From positions 2,374,661-2,438,660 of the forward strand of contig NZ_CP016474.1 in assembly GCF_001693255.1 (NCBI RefSeq): 64,000 nt of DNA. The letters are read 5' to 3'. The translations under genes and the position numbers were made by a program. The notes under the pieces are model-generated. The model searched no databases and had not been told where the DNA came from. It was given only the letters and a program-made list of their open reading frames with translations. Numbering within the stretch: the first letter of the stretch is position 1; each line of letters begins with the position of its first letter. Source of the DNA: Picosynechococcus sp. PCC 7003 (GTDB lineage: Bacteria > Cyanobacteriota > Cyanobacteriia > Cyanobacteriales > MRBY01). Shown piece by piece: positions 51,441 to 61,411 of this stretch.

Positions 51441-54023
51441 TCAAACGACTCGCTTGAGGCCTTCGGCGGAGAATCGATGTACCTGTTCGGCCCTTTGGGG
51501 ACGTCCCAAAAAATATCCTTGGGCAATGTCGCAGCCCATTTCTTTGAGTAAATCCAGGATTGCCTGATTTTCCACCCCTTCTGCCACGACTTCTAGGCCG
51601 AGGCTATGGGCTAAATTAATCGTCGAGCGGACAATCACCAGGCTTTGTTCATTAGTGAGCATATCCACCACAAAGGATTGGTCAATTTTTAGGGCATGTA
51701 CCGGAAACCGCTGGAGATAACTCAGGGAAGAATACCCGGTACCAAAGTCATCAATGGATAAATGCACCCCTAGATTAGCGAAGCATTGCAATAGCTCTAG
51801 GGCATAGCGTGGATCGCTCATGAGGGTGGTTTCGGTAATTTCGAGTTCAACTTGCCCAGGGATGATGTCATATTGCTGGAGTAGGGATTCAAAGGTGGTG
51901 AGACAGTTTGGGTCTAACAGGCTACGGGCCGATAGATTAAGGGCGATCGCCAAATCCAGACCTTGGTTCTGCCAGATTTTTTTTTGCTGAAAGGCTTCTT
52001 CCCAAATCCAGTAGGTCAGCGCGTGGATCGCATCGCTTTGTTCGGCGAGGGGGACAAATTCAGCGGGGGGAATCAGCCCAAACGTCGGGTGATGCCAACG
52101 GGCCAAAGCCTCTACGCCGATGAGCTTTTTTTGCCGGAGATCAAACTTCGGTTGATAGCACAAAAAGAATTGTTGGCGGGCACTCGGTTTCCCCAGGCTA
52201 GACAAAATGGCGAGGCGACGCGGGGTGTAGTGGTCAATATCTTCGTGATAAATCTCATAGGTCGTGCGTTTTTGTTTCGCCGCATACATCGCGACTTCGG
52301 CACTGCGGAGGGCGGCATGGCTGTCTGTACCGTGGTTGGGGAACATCGCAATCCCCAGGCTCGCCGTAATATGAATCACATTGCCCGCCGTGACAAAGGG
52401 TTGTTGGATCGCCGCTTGTAAAATATCCGCTAGTTCCACCGCATGCTGACAAGCTTCTTCCCATTCACTGTGCATCATCGGACAGGCAACCGCGAATTCG
52501 TCTCCCCCCAAACGACAGACGATCCCCTGGTAGGGACTGAGGGCCGAGAGCAAGCGCAGGGCAATTTGTTGTAAGAAGGTATTACCGAGCTTATGGCCTA
52601 GGGTGTCATTGAGATCCTTGAAGCGGTCTAGGTCAATGAGCATCACAATGATTAATTCGTACCCCAAGGACGGCGCATTTAACCATTCCTGAATCGTGTC
52701 ATGGAATAAATTGCGATTGCCGATGGTGGTCAAACTATCGTAGCGGGCTTGGTAGCGCAGTTCTTTGAAATGGTGCGCATTGGCGATCGCCAAAGAAATC
52801 GATTGACCCAGGGCGCGGAGGGTATCAACTTCATAGGAAGCTAGGGTTTTATCCTCCTCGAATAGCATCAATAGCAAGCCAAACTGTTGTTCATGGAAAA
52901 CCAGCGGAATCGTCAACACCTTCGCTGCATTACCCAGGGCAATACTTTGGGGACTGAGATCATCACAAAAACAAGCCAACTCCGCAGCGTCTAAAATTTG
53001 TAACGTTTTGTCCTGCAAAGCATGGCGAAAGAGACGATGGGTTGTTGTCAGTTGATTGAGAGCAACGCGCCTTTCCGACGAAAAACCCGCATGGCTCTGC
53101 AACTTAAGTAAGCCATCTTCAAAGGTTGTGCCTTCTAACAAATAAAAACCGATACAGGTTTCCGCATAATGTTGATGTAGGGTTGCAGTGGTTTCCCGGG
53201 CGATATCTTCAATTTCTAAGGAGCCATGTAAACGCTGGGTGAGGGCATGGGCCAAGGTCAAGAAGCAATTGTGCATCTGCAAAGACCGCTGGGAGCGCCG
53301 CAGTTCCGCTTCAACCTGCTTAAGGGCAGAAATATCAACTGCAATGCCCGTAAACCCCGAAGCATTTTGATCGAGATCAAGCTCGACCCGAGACGCAAAG
53401 CCATATAGCCTCAAGGTGTTGCCCTGTTTTGTCCGGACACGAAATTCCCCTTCCGCATAGCCTTGACTAAACACTTGCAGTAACTGTTGCTGCACAAAAT
53501 CTTGATCTTCGGGCACAACTGTATCGATCGCCTTCAGACAGGACATATCTGTATCACTAAACCCAAGCACTTCTTGATAGAAACGGTTCCAACGGATAAA
53601 ATTTCCCGCACCATCACAGACAAATAAGGCTCCTTGGAGGCTATTAAATAATCCTTGCAGAATATTGCGTTCAGATTCTAAGGCTTCACTGGTCTGTCTG
53701 TAGGCAGAGGCCCGCCGCTGGAATGCGCTTAAAGTTGGTAACCACCGCACCAGTCCAACGCTCACAAAGATCAACCCAAAACCGTCACCAATGAATCGCT
53801 CACCAAACTGCCATACCATTGCTAAGGATTGCCACTGGGCGCCGAGGTATTGGGAGACCTGAAAAAAAGATAACCAACGTCCTAAAGCTAACAGGATGCA
53901 ACCAACGATAATGTAGCGATAGTCCCGTTGCCGAATCGCGATTTTCTGATCATGTTTGACTAGGACATAGACAATGCCCGTTAACATCAAAGCGGCACAT
54001 AGGGCAGCAAAGGACTGGTACAT
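51441..54023 (-). CDS. Membrane GGDEF-EAL cyclic-di-GMP signalling protein with PAS and GAF domains
   Basis: An 860-residue protein that may both make and break cyclic di-GMP. Two N-terminal hydrophobic segments (about residues 4-24 and 36-57) and a third near 75-95 anchor it. A PAS domain follows (about 108-225: GNFIRWNRFYQEVLGFSDTDM). A GAF domain covers about 250-410. The GGDEF domain has an intact GGDEF motif at about residue 503. The EAL domain has EAL in GVEALARWHHP (about 637), with EITETTLM, DDFGTGYSSL and KIDQSFV, all expected for an active phosphodiesterase. Both catalytic motifs look functional. Signal and partners are unknown. Confidence 0.93.
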   Translation of the reverse strand: MYQSFAALCAALMLTGIVYVLVKHDQKIAIRQRDYRYIIVGCILLALGRWLSFFQVSQYLGAQWQSLAMVWQFGERFIGDGFGLIFVSVGLVRWLPTLSAFQRRASAYRQTSEALESERNILQGLFNSLQGALFVCDGAGNFIRWNRFYQEVLGFSDTDMSCLKAIDTVVPEDQDFVQQQLLQVFSQGYAEGEFRVRTKQGNTLRLYGFASRVELDLDQNASGFTGIAVDISALKQVEAELRRSQRSLQMHNCFLTLAHALTQRLHGSLEIEDIARETTATLHQHYAETCIGFYLLEGTTFEDGLLKLQSHAGFSSERRVALNQLTTTHRLFRHALQDKTLQILDAAELACFCDDLSPQSIALGNAAKVLTIPLVFHEQQFGLLLMLFEEDKTLASYEVDTLRALGQSISLAIANAHHFKELRYQARYDSLTTIGNRNLFHDTIQEWLNAPSLGYELIIVMLIDLDRFKDLNDTLGHKLGNTFLQQIALRLLSALSPYQGIVCRLGGDEFAVACPMMHSEWEEACQHAVELADILQAAIQQPFVTAGNVIHITASLGIAMFPNHGTDSHAALRSAEVAMYAAKQKRTTYEIYHEDIDHYTPRRLAILSSLGKPSARQQFFLCYQPKFDLRQKKLIGVEALARWHHPTFGLIPPAEFVPLAEQSDAIHALTYWIWEEAFQQKKIWQNQGLDLAIALNLSARSLLDPNCLTTFESLLQQYDIIPGQVELEITETTLMSDPRYALELLQCFANLGVHLSIDDFGTGYSSLSYLQRFPVHALKIDQSFVVDMLTNEQSLVIVRSTINLAHSLGLEVVAEGVENQAILDLLKEMGCDIAQGYFLGRPQRAEQVHRFSAEGLKRVV

Positions 54024-54174
54024 AGATATGGCTAGAGATGTAAGAAATGGTGTGCAGAAAAAAGTTGCAATCTACATATATTTTATCGGTGACAAACTCC
54101 CCAGATGATAGAAATAATCCTTTACAGGTTAACGGAATTTCACTGAACCTATTTCTGAATTTTGGGCCATTTTC

Positions 54175-54612
54175 CTAGGGTTCAAGCAGGTGCCGAGGCA
54201 TAACAATCAAAGTTGTGCCCTCTCGACGTAGAACATAAACGGTCTGGTGGGGCTCAATGGTGACGGTTTCGTCGGCGCAGCGGGCTCGCCAGGAGTTACC
54301 TTCGTACAAAACGCGGCCAGCTTCACCGGGGGCGATCGCCGTTAGGGTTTCTGCATCGGCGGCATCACTGAGGGTACGAATAGAAGTTTTTGGTGTAAAA
54401 AAACGACGGGAACTCACAATGGCGATGGTGGAAAACAGCAGCCACAGAAAAATTTGTATATTTGGATTTAGGCTCGGAATGAGATACACAACGATGGCCA
54501 CCGCCACGGCCCCAAGCCCCAACATAAATTCCATGAAGGCGGTGGGAAAAATAAACTCTAGGGAGCAAAGCACCGCGCCAATAATTAGCCAGATCATTAA
54601 AGGATTGAGCAT
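54175..54612 (-). CDS. NfeD-family membrane protein
   Basis: A 145-residue protein. Two or three N-terminal helices (about residues 4-22, 28-45 and 52-66) are followed by a soluble OB-like fold (TLTAIAPGEAGRVLYEGNSWRARCADETVTIEPHQTVYVLRREGTTLIV), which is the NfeD C-terminal domain. These proteins are often paired with SPFH/stomatin proteins; no such gene is adjacent here, although a prohibitin-like gene lies about 20 kb upstream. It is divergent from the PP2C phosphatase with 146 bases between. Confidence 0.88.
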   Translation of the reverse strand: MLNPLMIWLIIGAVLCSLEFIFPTAFMEFMLGLGAVAVAIVVYLIPSLNPNIQIFLWLLFSTIAIVSSRRFFTPKTSIRTLSDAADAETLTAIAPGEAGRVLYEGNSWRARCADETVTIEPHQTVYVLRREGTTLIVMPRHLLEP

Positions 54613-54758
54613 TCACCGAGACCCTAATACTGGGATTTTTCGCCATATAATTTCGATCAGGGATGGCCTCCGTTGGTCAGCACCATCGACCGCTGACTTC
54701 ATCATAGCTTGACTACTGGGCCTGGGCTGTTTGTGCGCTGTACTGTTTTATAAAGTTT

Positions 54759-56564
54759 ATGTCTATTACTCTTCCTTATCTCCGAGCATCGGGTTCCTTG
54801 GCGTTAACCTTTCAGGCAGCGGATCTCGTCGGCGATCGCTACTGGGTGGTAGCGCCGCAAATTTGGCAAGACACCAAGCCCGAAGCCCCCCCGGACTGTG
54901 CAGACCCCAATGACCTAGCCCAACGCTATGGCAAGCTATACCTCCGTCAACTACACCTACCCCGAATTTACGACATCCTGTCCCTACCGGAGGGGGAAAT
55001 TTTACTCCTCGACAATATCCCGATCAATGGCCAAGGGGAACTGCTGCCCGCCCTCGGATCGTTATGGGGAAAAGCTTCTCCCCTGCAACAGTTAAATTGG
55101 CTGTGGCAAATGCTCGATCTCTGGGAAGATCTCGCGGCCGTTACCATGGGCACCAGTCTTTTACCGTTAGAAAATATCCGGGTCGATGGTTGGCGGCTCC
55201 GACTGATGGAATTGTTAGCAGATCCCCCTGGTGAACCCGTCACTTTGGCGGCCCTGGCAACCCCCTGGCGATCGCTCCTGGCCGAAAGCACGCCGCCAGC
55301 CCAAGCAATTCTGACGGAACTAATTGAAAGTTTCAGCGAACCGGATGCTGATCTAGAGATTATTTTGCCCCGGTTAAATCAGCTCCTTTTAGAGCAGTCT
55401 AGCCAGCAACATCTGCAAATGGCGATCGCCAGTGCCACCGCCCAGGGAGAACTTCCCACGAGCAACCAAGATGCCCACTACCCCACGACCCAGGATTTAG
55501 CGGCTCCCCCTACAGCGACCCTGGCGTTGAGCGATCATTTATTAATGGTGTGCGACGGGGTGGAAGGCCATGGCCAGGGGGAAGTGGCGAGTCAATTGGC
55601 GATTCAATCCCTCAAGTTGCAACTGACGGGTTTTTTCCAAGGGCTATTTGATACCAATGAAGTGGTTTCCCCGGAAGTCATTGAACAACAATTGGCGGCC
55701 TACATTCGCATTACGAATAATCTGATCGCCGAACGTAACGATCAAGAAGGACGCACGGGGGGCGATCGCATGGCCACCACCTTGACCCTCGCCCTCCAGG
55801 TACCCCAAAGACCTCAAGCCGACGAACTCCAGGATCGCCACAGCCATGAACTTTACATTGCCCAGGTAGGAGACAGCCGGGCCTATTGGCTCACAAAAGA
55901 TCAATGCGTTTGTCTAACCGTAGATGATGATGTGGTCAGTCGAGAAGTCCAGGCGGGCCGGGCTATTTATCGTCAAGGGTTACAGCGTCCTGATCACATG
56001 GCCCTCACCCAAGCCCTTGGGATCAAAGCAGGCGATCGCCTCCATCCTGCGATTCGTCGTTTTGTGTTCGCTGAAGATGGGGTTTTGGTGGTGTGTTCCG
56101 ATGGCCTGAGTGACCATGAATTTTTAGAATCCCAGTGGCAGACCTTTGCCCCGGTGATTATCCAAGGTCATTTGCCTCCAGGGGCGATGCTCCAGAGCTT
56201 GATCGACCAGGCGATCGCCAAAAATCCTGGGGATAATATTACGGCGGCGATCGCTTTCTACCGTTTCACAACGGATACCTTCACCCAGGCCCCAGAAGTT
56301 GAAATGGCTCCCTCCCCTGAAGACTTTGAGCCAGAATTTGTCCCCCCGGATCTGGCCCTAGACACGACCCTTGAAGCAGAATTAGAGTCGGAACCAGAAG
56401 CGGAAAATAGTCTGTCCCAATTCACCCTGATTCTGGTGAGCTTAGTGGCAATTCTTGTGATGTTAGTTTTGGCGGCCTTCGGCTTGAACTGGCTGTTAAA
56501 CCGTGAACCTGGGCCGACGCAACCGGGTGATCCGAATTTTGAAACCCCTACAAGCGGAGAGTAG
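54759..56564 (+). CDS. PP2C-family Ser/Thr protein phosphatase with N-terminal domain and C-terminal membrane anchor
   Basis: A 601-residue protein. The N-terminal ~220 residues contain no motif that I can identify (a possible sensor or FHA-like domain). The PP2C domain (about 225-520) has DHLLMVCDGVEGHGQGEVASQLA, TGGDRMATTLTLALQ, IAQVGDSRAYWLT, VLVVCSDGLSDHEF and NPGDNITAAIAFY, which bind the two metal ions. A C-terminal helix (FTLILVSLVAILVMLVLAAFGLNWLL, about 560-585) anchors it. It probably removes phosphate from Ser/Thr in membrane-associated signalling, perhaps opposing a Ser/Thr kinase; the partner is not identified. Its last 17 bases overlap the convergent murG gene. Confidence 0.9.
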   Translation: MSITLPYLRASGSLALTFQAADLVGDRYWVVAPQIWQDTKPEAPPDCADPNDLAQRYGKLYLRQLHLPRIYDILSLPEGEILLLDNIPINGQGELLPALGSLWGKASPLQQLNWLWQMLDLWEDLAAVTMGTSLLPLENIRVDGWRLRLMELLADPPGEPVTLAALATPWRSLLAESTPPAQAILTELIESFSEPDADLEIILPRLNQLLLEQSSQQHLQMAIASATAQGELPTSNQDAHYPTTQDLAAPPTATLALSDHLLMVCDGVEGHGQGEVASQLAIQSLKLQLTGFFQGLFDTNEVVSPEVIEQQLAAYIRITNNLIAERNDQEGRTGGDRMATTLTLALQVPQRPQADELQDRHSHELYIAQVGDSRAYWLTKDQCVCLTVDDDVVSREVQAGRAIYRQGLQRPDHMALTQALGIKAGDRLHPAIRRFVFAEDGVLVVCSDGLSDHEFLESQWQTFAPVIIQGHLPPGAMLQSLIDQAIAKNPGDNITAAIAFYRFTTDTFTQAPEVEMAPSPEDFEPEFVPPDLALDTTLEAELESEPEAENSLSQFTLILVSLVAILVMLVLAAFGLNWLLNREPGPTQPGDPNFETPTSGE

Positions 56565-57609
56565 TACGCAGGAAATAAGCAATTTTTTCGGCACTTTCTG
56601 GCATCCCTAAAGCGGCGACATTGGCGGCGATCGCCTCCCGTTTCCCTGGTGCTTCCAATAGACCCAAGACCATCGCTGTGAGGGATTCGGGAGTTAATTC
56701 AGCTTGGGGCGCTAACAGTGCGGCTTCATGTTTCGCAAAAACCTGGGCATTGAGGGTTTGGTGGTCCTCGGCGGCATAGGGATAGGGAATAAGAATAGCG
56801 GGCGTTTTGGTAATAGTTAACTCCGTCAGGGCGCTGGCACCAGAGCGACTAATCACCACATCGGCCCGTTGCAGGAGGGGAGCAATATCTTCAACAAAGG
56901 GCAAGGTGAGATAGTTCTCGGCTTGGAACTGCCCCACGTCAGGGTCATTTTTCCCGGTGATGTGGACGATAAAGGCCCCGGCTTCGAGCCAGCGGCTTGC
57001 ACATTGACGCACCAATTGATTAATCCCCACGGCCCCCTGGGAGCCTCCCATCGCCAAAATCAAAGGGCGATCGCCCGGAATATCCAGATCTAGGGGTTGG
57101 GGCGTGAGAAACTCTGAGCGGACGGGGGTACCGAGATGAATGGTTTTCGCCTTGGGTAAATATTGGGCCGACTCCTGAAAGCCCACAATGACAGCAGTGG
57201 CATATTGCCCCAACAGGCGGGTCACTTTACCGGGGAGGACATTCGACTCATGGAGAACCACCGGGATGCGCCGCAGTCGCGCCGCCAGGATTGCCGGGGC
57301 CGCAATGTATCCCCCGGTGGTAAACACCAGATCAATGTGGCGATCGCCCAAAATTTTGTAGGTTTGAAAGATAGATGCCAGCAACTGCAATCCATTTAGG
57401 AGCTTTTGGAGGGGGTTGCCCTGGAGTCCTTTTGCCGTGACCGCATGGCGGCGATATTGATCCGGCACCAAGTCCGTTTCGAGGCGATCGCGGACTCCCA
57501 ACCACTCAATCTCACAGTCCGTTAATTTTTCTGCCACCGCCAGGGCCGGAAAGAGATGTCCCCCGGTGCCGCTGGCCGCCATCAAGATTCGGGTCACTGC
57601 CTTTGCCAC
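56548..57609 (-). CDS. murG: UDP-N-acetylglucosamine-N-acetylmuramyl-(pentapeptide) transferase
   Basis: MurG adds GlcNAc to lipid I to give lipid II at the inner face of the plasma membrane. The 353-residue protein starts with the donor-binding loop ASGTGGHLFPALAVAEKL and has LAMGGSQGAVGINQLV, VISRSGASALTELTI and LIPYPYAAEDHQTLNA, all conserved in MurG. It is a GT-B fold enzyme. Its 3' end overlaps the PP2C stop by 17 bases, an unusual tail-to-tail arrangement. GlmU, which supplies the GlcNAc donor, is in the same window. It is divergent from a secreted hypothetical gene. Confidence 0.95.
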   Translation of the reverse strand: MAKAVTRILMAASGTGGHLFPALAVAEKLTDCEIEWLGVRDRLETDLVPDQYRRHAVTAKGLQGNPLQKLLNGLQLLASIFQTYKILGDRHIDLVFTTGGYIAAPAILAARLRRIPVVLHESNVLPGKVTRLLGQYATAVIVGFQESAQYLPKAKTIHLGTPVRSEFLTPQPLDLDIPGDRPLILAMGGSQGAVGINQLVRQCASRWLEAGAFIVHITGKNDPDVGQFQAENYLTLPFVEDIAPLLQRADVVISRSGASALTELTITKTPAILIPYPYAAEDHQTLNAQVFAKHEAALLAPQAELTPESLTAMVLGLLEAPGKREAIAANVAALGMPESAEKIAYFLRTTLRL

Positions 57610-57704
57610 AATTTCAGTCGTTTTTCGTCTCAGGTTCTAGAATAGATTACACGTTCTGATCAACTGATGGGAACTTGTCCGCTTGAAGGAGTGATAAAAA
57701 ATTT

Positions 57705-58511
57705 ATGGGCTACTGGCAATCTTGGCAACGGTTTTTTGGCGTGGCGATCGCCACGGGAGTTTTAACCCTGGGATTTGGTCTACGCAGCGAGGCTCGCACT
57801 CCGGCCACCGCCCCAGCCTCCCTCACGGATCTTTTGGTAGACATTGACCAAACCGCCAATGATCAACAACTAGAGCAACTCTTGAATTTCTACGGTGACA
57901 ATTTCACCCATAGCGATGGACTCACTAAAACTGACCTTCAGGATCTGTTAACGCAACTGTGGGAAGAATATCCCCGCCTGAGCTACAACACCAAGCTCCT
58001 TAATTGGGAACAAACAGGCGATCGCCTCGTGGCCGAAACCGAAACCCAAGTGCGGGGCCTCAAGAAACAAGCAGGCCGCTGGGTTCATTACGAAAGTACA
58101 ATTCGTTCCCAACAGACATTCCAAGGGGACAAACTGATTAGCCAAGATATTCTGTCTGAAGCTTCAACCCTCACCAGTGGCGATAACCCCCCGGCTCTGA
58201 AAGTCCTGATCCCAGAAACCGTCGCCCCAGCCGCTGATTTTGGCTTTGATGTGATTGTGCAGGATCCCTTAGGGGAAGAAATTTTATTGGGTGGTGCCCT
58301 CGAAGAGCCGATCACCAGCAGCACCTATACCAATCCTGAGGCTTTTGACTTAGATATTCTCCCTGCTGGCGGTATTTTTAAACGGGTAGAAGCCCCCACC
58401 GAAACGGGTGACATGTGGTACTCAGCCCTGGTGGTTCGCAGTGATGGCATGGTGCTCACCACCCACCGGGTCAAGGTTGAGGCAGCGCCCCTCCAGGCCA
58501 ACGGTCTATAG
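57705..58511 (+). CDS. Secreted hypothetical protein, possible NTF2-like domain
   Basis: A 268-residue exported protein. An N-terminal hydrophobic stretch (about residues 8-30, FFGVAIATGVLTLGFGL) with cleavage near SEA-RT is a signal peptide. The first half (about 40-150: SLTDLLVDIDQTANDQQLEQLLNFYGDNFTHSDGLT) resembles the NTF2-like fold; the second half (about 160-268) is beta-rich and ends in TTHRVKVEAA. I know similar proteins as conserved in cyanobacteria but not their role. An AAGGAG site lies upstream of the ATG. It is divergent from murG, and a terminator follows at 58546-58593. Confidence 0.8.
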   Translation: MGYWQSWQRFFGVAIATGVLTLGFGLRSEARTPATAPASLTDLLVDIDQTANDQQLEQLLNFYGDNFTHSDGLTKTDLQDLLTQLWEEYPRLSYNTKLLNWEQTGDRLVAETETQVRGLKKQAGRWVHYESTIRSQQTFQGDKLISQDILSEASTLTSGDNPPALKVLIPETVAPAADFGFDVIVQDPLGEEILLGGALEEPITSSTYTNPEAFDLDILPAGGIFKRVEAPTETGDMWYSALVVRSDGMVLTTHRVKVEAAPLQANGL

Positions 58512-58545
58512 TTTATCGGGCTAATATTCAATCTCAACTAACGCT

Positions 58546-58593
58546 AAAACCGCTCCATGTTCAACTTTTTGGGACGCTAATGGGGCGGTTTTT
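58546..58593 (+). terminator. Terminator between convergent genes near 58.57 kb
   Basis: AAAACCGCTCC (58546-58556) pairs with GGGGCGGTTTT (58582-58592), including one G-T pair, and is followed by Ts. The stem spans the psiE-like stop codon on the opposite strand. It should end the secreted hypothetical gene's transcript; in reverse it has an A/T tract too and may also end the psiE-like transcript. Confidence 0.7.
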
Positions 58594-59035
58594 GATCTTT
58601 GCTTGGGTCTGGGTCGGCAGGTAAGGCATCATCGGGGTGGCTTTGTTTCATAAAGTAATAGCCCACCGTGAGGGAGAGAATAATCGCGGCGATGCCAAAT
58701 AAACTCACGCTATCGGTAGTTTTGATGTCTAGGATGATCACCTTCCGGGCAATCGCAATAATAGCGACGGATAAAACCACCTCAAAATGGGGACGTCCTT
58801 TCGACAAGTAGGTGTTGATAATGCTCTCTAGGAGTTCGATGCCGATGATGATCAGCATAAAGAGACTAAAGACCTCTAGCAATTGGTCCGCGTTTAACAG
58901 CAGTATCGGGGGAGCGGCGATACTTTGGAACAGGAACCAGCCAAAATCCAGGGTTGCTAAGCCAATGGCGATCGCCATCATCGCCAGCAGAACTTGAATC
59001 ATTAATTTTTCGTAGCGTTTAAAAAGCTTGAGCAT
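58577..59035 (-). CDS. PsiE-like membrane protein
   Basis: A 152-residue membrane protein with four hydrophobic segments (about residues 12-38, 48-70, 82-100 and 110-128), matching the phosphate-starvation-inducible PsiE family (FEVVLSVAIIAIARKVIILDI). The function is unknown in any organism. The C-terminus (PDPSKDQKPPH) is charged and hydrophilic. It lies 72 bases downstream of mutS2 on the same strand, so it may be co-transcribed. No Pho box was recognised upstream, so phosphate control is not supported by what I see. Confidence 0.85.
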   Translation of the reverse strand: MLKLFKRYEKLMIQVLLAMMAIAIGLATLDFGWFLFQSIAAPPILLLNADQLLEVFSLFMLIIIGIELLESIINTYLSKGRPHFEVVLSVAIIAIARKVIILDIKTTDSVSLFGIAAIILSLTVGYYFMKQSHPDDALPADPDPSKDQKPPH

Positions 59036-59107
59036 TGAGTCCCTAGGGCTAGAGTGGTGTTCTGGTACAGAATGGTTCCCAGGGAAATATTGTAGTATGC
59101 GGCCTTC

Positions 59108-61411
59108 CTAGGAAAAATAAGCCAGGGTGACGCCAGCCCCTCCTTCCTTTTGCTCGGCGAGTTCGTATCGCTGAATTTGGGGATGGTATTTCAAAAACTC
59201 ATGGACGCCTTCCCGGAGCTTGCCGGTACCTTTACCGTGGATGATCCAAATGACCTGGGATCCCGCAGCGGTGGCAGTGGCGATCGCCTGTTCGAGACTA
59301 CTTTCTGCTTGGTGCATCCGTTGCCCCCGGATATCGATGGTATTGCGTGTGGTGCGCACCGTCACGGTTTCGGGGGTTTTGGCTTTGGGGGGCGCTTGTT
59401 TTTTCGGAGGTTTTTGCTTGGGTTCTGCTTCGACTTTTTGGCCCTGGAGTGATTCAATTTCCGTCCAATCGAGGGACATTTTCATCACCCCAAACCGGGC
59501 AACGAGGGTTTTATTTTCAGGATCCAGTTCAATGACCTCGGCAGTTTGTCCCAGTTTAGAAATGCGGATTTTTTCCCCCAGTTGCGGTTGGTAACCCGGT
59601 TTTTTTCGTTTGGGTTGACTCATTTTGCTGGCGGCAATGCCTCCCAGGGCTTCGGTGGCGGCCTGGGCTTTTTGGGCGGTGGGCTGACCCTTTTGCAGGG
59701 TACGGATCACCTGGGCGATTTCGGATTTGGCTTCGGCGATCGCCGCTTGCACCTGTTGGTCTTGGGCCAGTTTGAGTTCTGCTTCCCGGCGTTGGAGATC
59801 GGCGGCCTTACTGGAGACTTCCGTATAAAAACGTTCGGTCTGTTTCAGGAGGGCTTCGGCTTCCTTTGCTTTTTGTTCCTGTTCCCGCCGCTGGGCTTCG
59901 AGGGCGGCAATCACTTCGTTCACGTTGGTATTGGTATTTCCCAACAAATCCTGGGCTGTTTCGACAATCTCTGCATCTAAACCTAAACGCTGGGCGATCG
60001 CCAGGGCATTGGAACGCCCTGGAATCCCCCAGAGCAACTTGTAGGTGGGCCGCAGGGAATATTCATCAAATTCGACCGAGGCATTTTCAAAGCGCTCATC
60101 CTCGTACTTCAGGGCCTTTAGTTCTCCGTAATGGGTGGTGGCCACCGTGAGCTGGGTCTGGTCTGCTAAATATTTCAACAGGGCGATCGCCAGGGCGCTG
60201 CCTTCGGTGGGATCGGTGCCGGCCCCCACTTCATCGAGGAGCACAAGATTATTTTGATTATCCTGGTCTAAAGCTTCGATAATCCGACCCACACGGCGGA
60301 TATGTCCGGAAAAGGTTGATAAACTCTGCTGGAGAGATTGTTCATCGCCAATATCGGCTAAGACCTGGTCAAACCAAGGAATTTCTACCGGGGCGATCGC
60401 CGGGATAAACAAACCCACTTTCGCCATGAGCGCAGCCATTCCCATGGTCTTCAGGGTGACGGTTTTACCGCCGGTATTGGGGCCTGTGATTGCCACAACG
60501 CGGATTTCTGGGCGGATTTGCACATTAATCGGTATCACTTCCAGGCTTGCTTCTTGTTTCTCTTGCCACACCAGCAGAGGATGGCGCAACTGGCGCAGTA
60601 CCGTCGGTTGATCTGGGGCAATGAATTTGGGCGGGTGTCCATCGAGCCAAAGGCTATAGCGGGCGCGGGTCATGGCTAGATCGAGGGTGGTGGCGATCGC
60701 CAAGAGTTTTTCGAGATCCTCGACCACCTCAGCTACTTTTTCAGTGAGTTGCCGCAGCACAATTTCAATTTCTCGCTCCTCTTGTTTGACGGCCTGACGG
60801 AGACGATTGCCCAACTCCACAATTCCTTTAGGTTCGATATAAAAGGTCGAGCCAGTGCTAGAAATGTCGTGGACGATGCCAGGAATCTGTTCTTTTTGTC
60901 CTGCTTTAACGGGCAACACAAAGCGATCGCCCCGTTGGGTAATCACCGCTTCTTGGATCGAACCACTGTGCCGCTGCATGATCCGCTGCAGGGTTTGGTA
61001 AATCTGCTCCCTGGCCCCTTTGATTTTGACGCGAATTCCTTCGAGCTTCGGGCTAGCTCGGTCTGTAACATCCCCCCGGTCATCGATGCAATGGTGAATG
61101 TCTTGTTCTAATTCTGGGTAGGTGCGTACCTGTTCTACTAGGCGCGTCAATTGGGGGAGTTCTAATTCGGCATTTTCCACCAAGCGCCGCAAACGACGCA
61201 CTCCAGCTAAGGTGGTGGCAATGAGCAATAGATCTTTCCCTGCGATCAGCCCGGTCGGCAGCTTCTTCCGTGGTCGCTTGCTGCTGGGCAAACCAAGTGT
61301 GGAACTGCTGTTTAAGGGAATCAACAAAAAGAGGCGCCATGGCATTGTTGGGGAAAAGCTGCGGGGCGATCGCCTGCCACTTCCCGGAGAAAGGATCGTG
61401 ATCAAGCCCAC
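59108..61411 (-). CDS. mutS2: MutS2 endonuclease with an apparently disrupted N-terminus
   Basis: MutS2 is a branched-DNA-binding ATPase and nuclease that limits homologous recombination and helps rescue collided ribosomes in some bacteria. From the residue coded at 61252 on, about 715 residues match the family: GLIAGKDLLLIATTLAGVRRL, Walker A GPNTGGKTVTLKTMG, Walker B NLVLLDEVGAGTDP, the coiled clamp region and the C-terminal Smr domain IDIRGQRMHQAESSLEQAI with HGKGTGKLREG. The usual first 80 or so residues are absent; the 53 codons preceding 61252 (Pro/Ser/Arg/Leu-rich) do not resemble the family, whereas another minus-strand frame there reads more like protein. The start at 61411 is thus uncertain. 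Frameshift, deletion or sequencing error are all possible. Confidence 0.8.
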   Translation of the reverse strand: MGLITILSPGSGRRSPRSFSPTMPWRLFLLIPLNSSSTLGLPSSKRPRKKLPTGLIAGKDLLLIATTLAGVRRLRRLVENAELELPQLTRLVEQVRTYPELEQDIHHCIDDRGDVTDRASPKLEGIRVKIKGAREQIYQTLQRIMQRHSGSIQEAVITQRGDRFVLPVKAGQKEQIPGIVHDISSTGSTFYIEPKGIVELGNRLRQAVKQEEREIEIVLRQLTEKVAEVVEDLEKLLAIATTLDLAMTRARYSLWLDGHPPKFIAPDQPTVLRQLRHPLLVWQEKQEASLEVIPINVQIRPEIRVVAITGPNTGGKTVTLKTMGMAALMAKVGLFIPAIAPVEIPWFDQVLADIGDEQSLQQSLSTFSGHIRRVGRIIEALDQDNQNNLVLLDEVGAGTDPTEGSALAIALLKYLADQTQLTVATTHYGELKALKYEDERFENASVEFDEYSLRPTYKLLWGIPGRSNALAIAQRLGLDAEIVETAQDLLGNTNTNVNEVIAALEAQRREQEQKAKEAEALLKQTERFYTEVSSKAADLQRREAELKLAQDQQVQAAIAEAKSEIAQVIRTLQKGQPTAQKAQAATEALGGIAASKMSQPKRKKPGYQPQLGEKIRISKLGQTAEVIELDPENKTLVARFGVMKMSLDWTEIESLQGQKVEAEPKQKPPKKQAPPKAKTPETVTVRTTRNTIDIRGQRMHQAESSLEQAIATATAAGSQVIWIIHGKGTGKLREGVHEFLKYHPQIQRYELAEQKEGGAGVTLAYFS

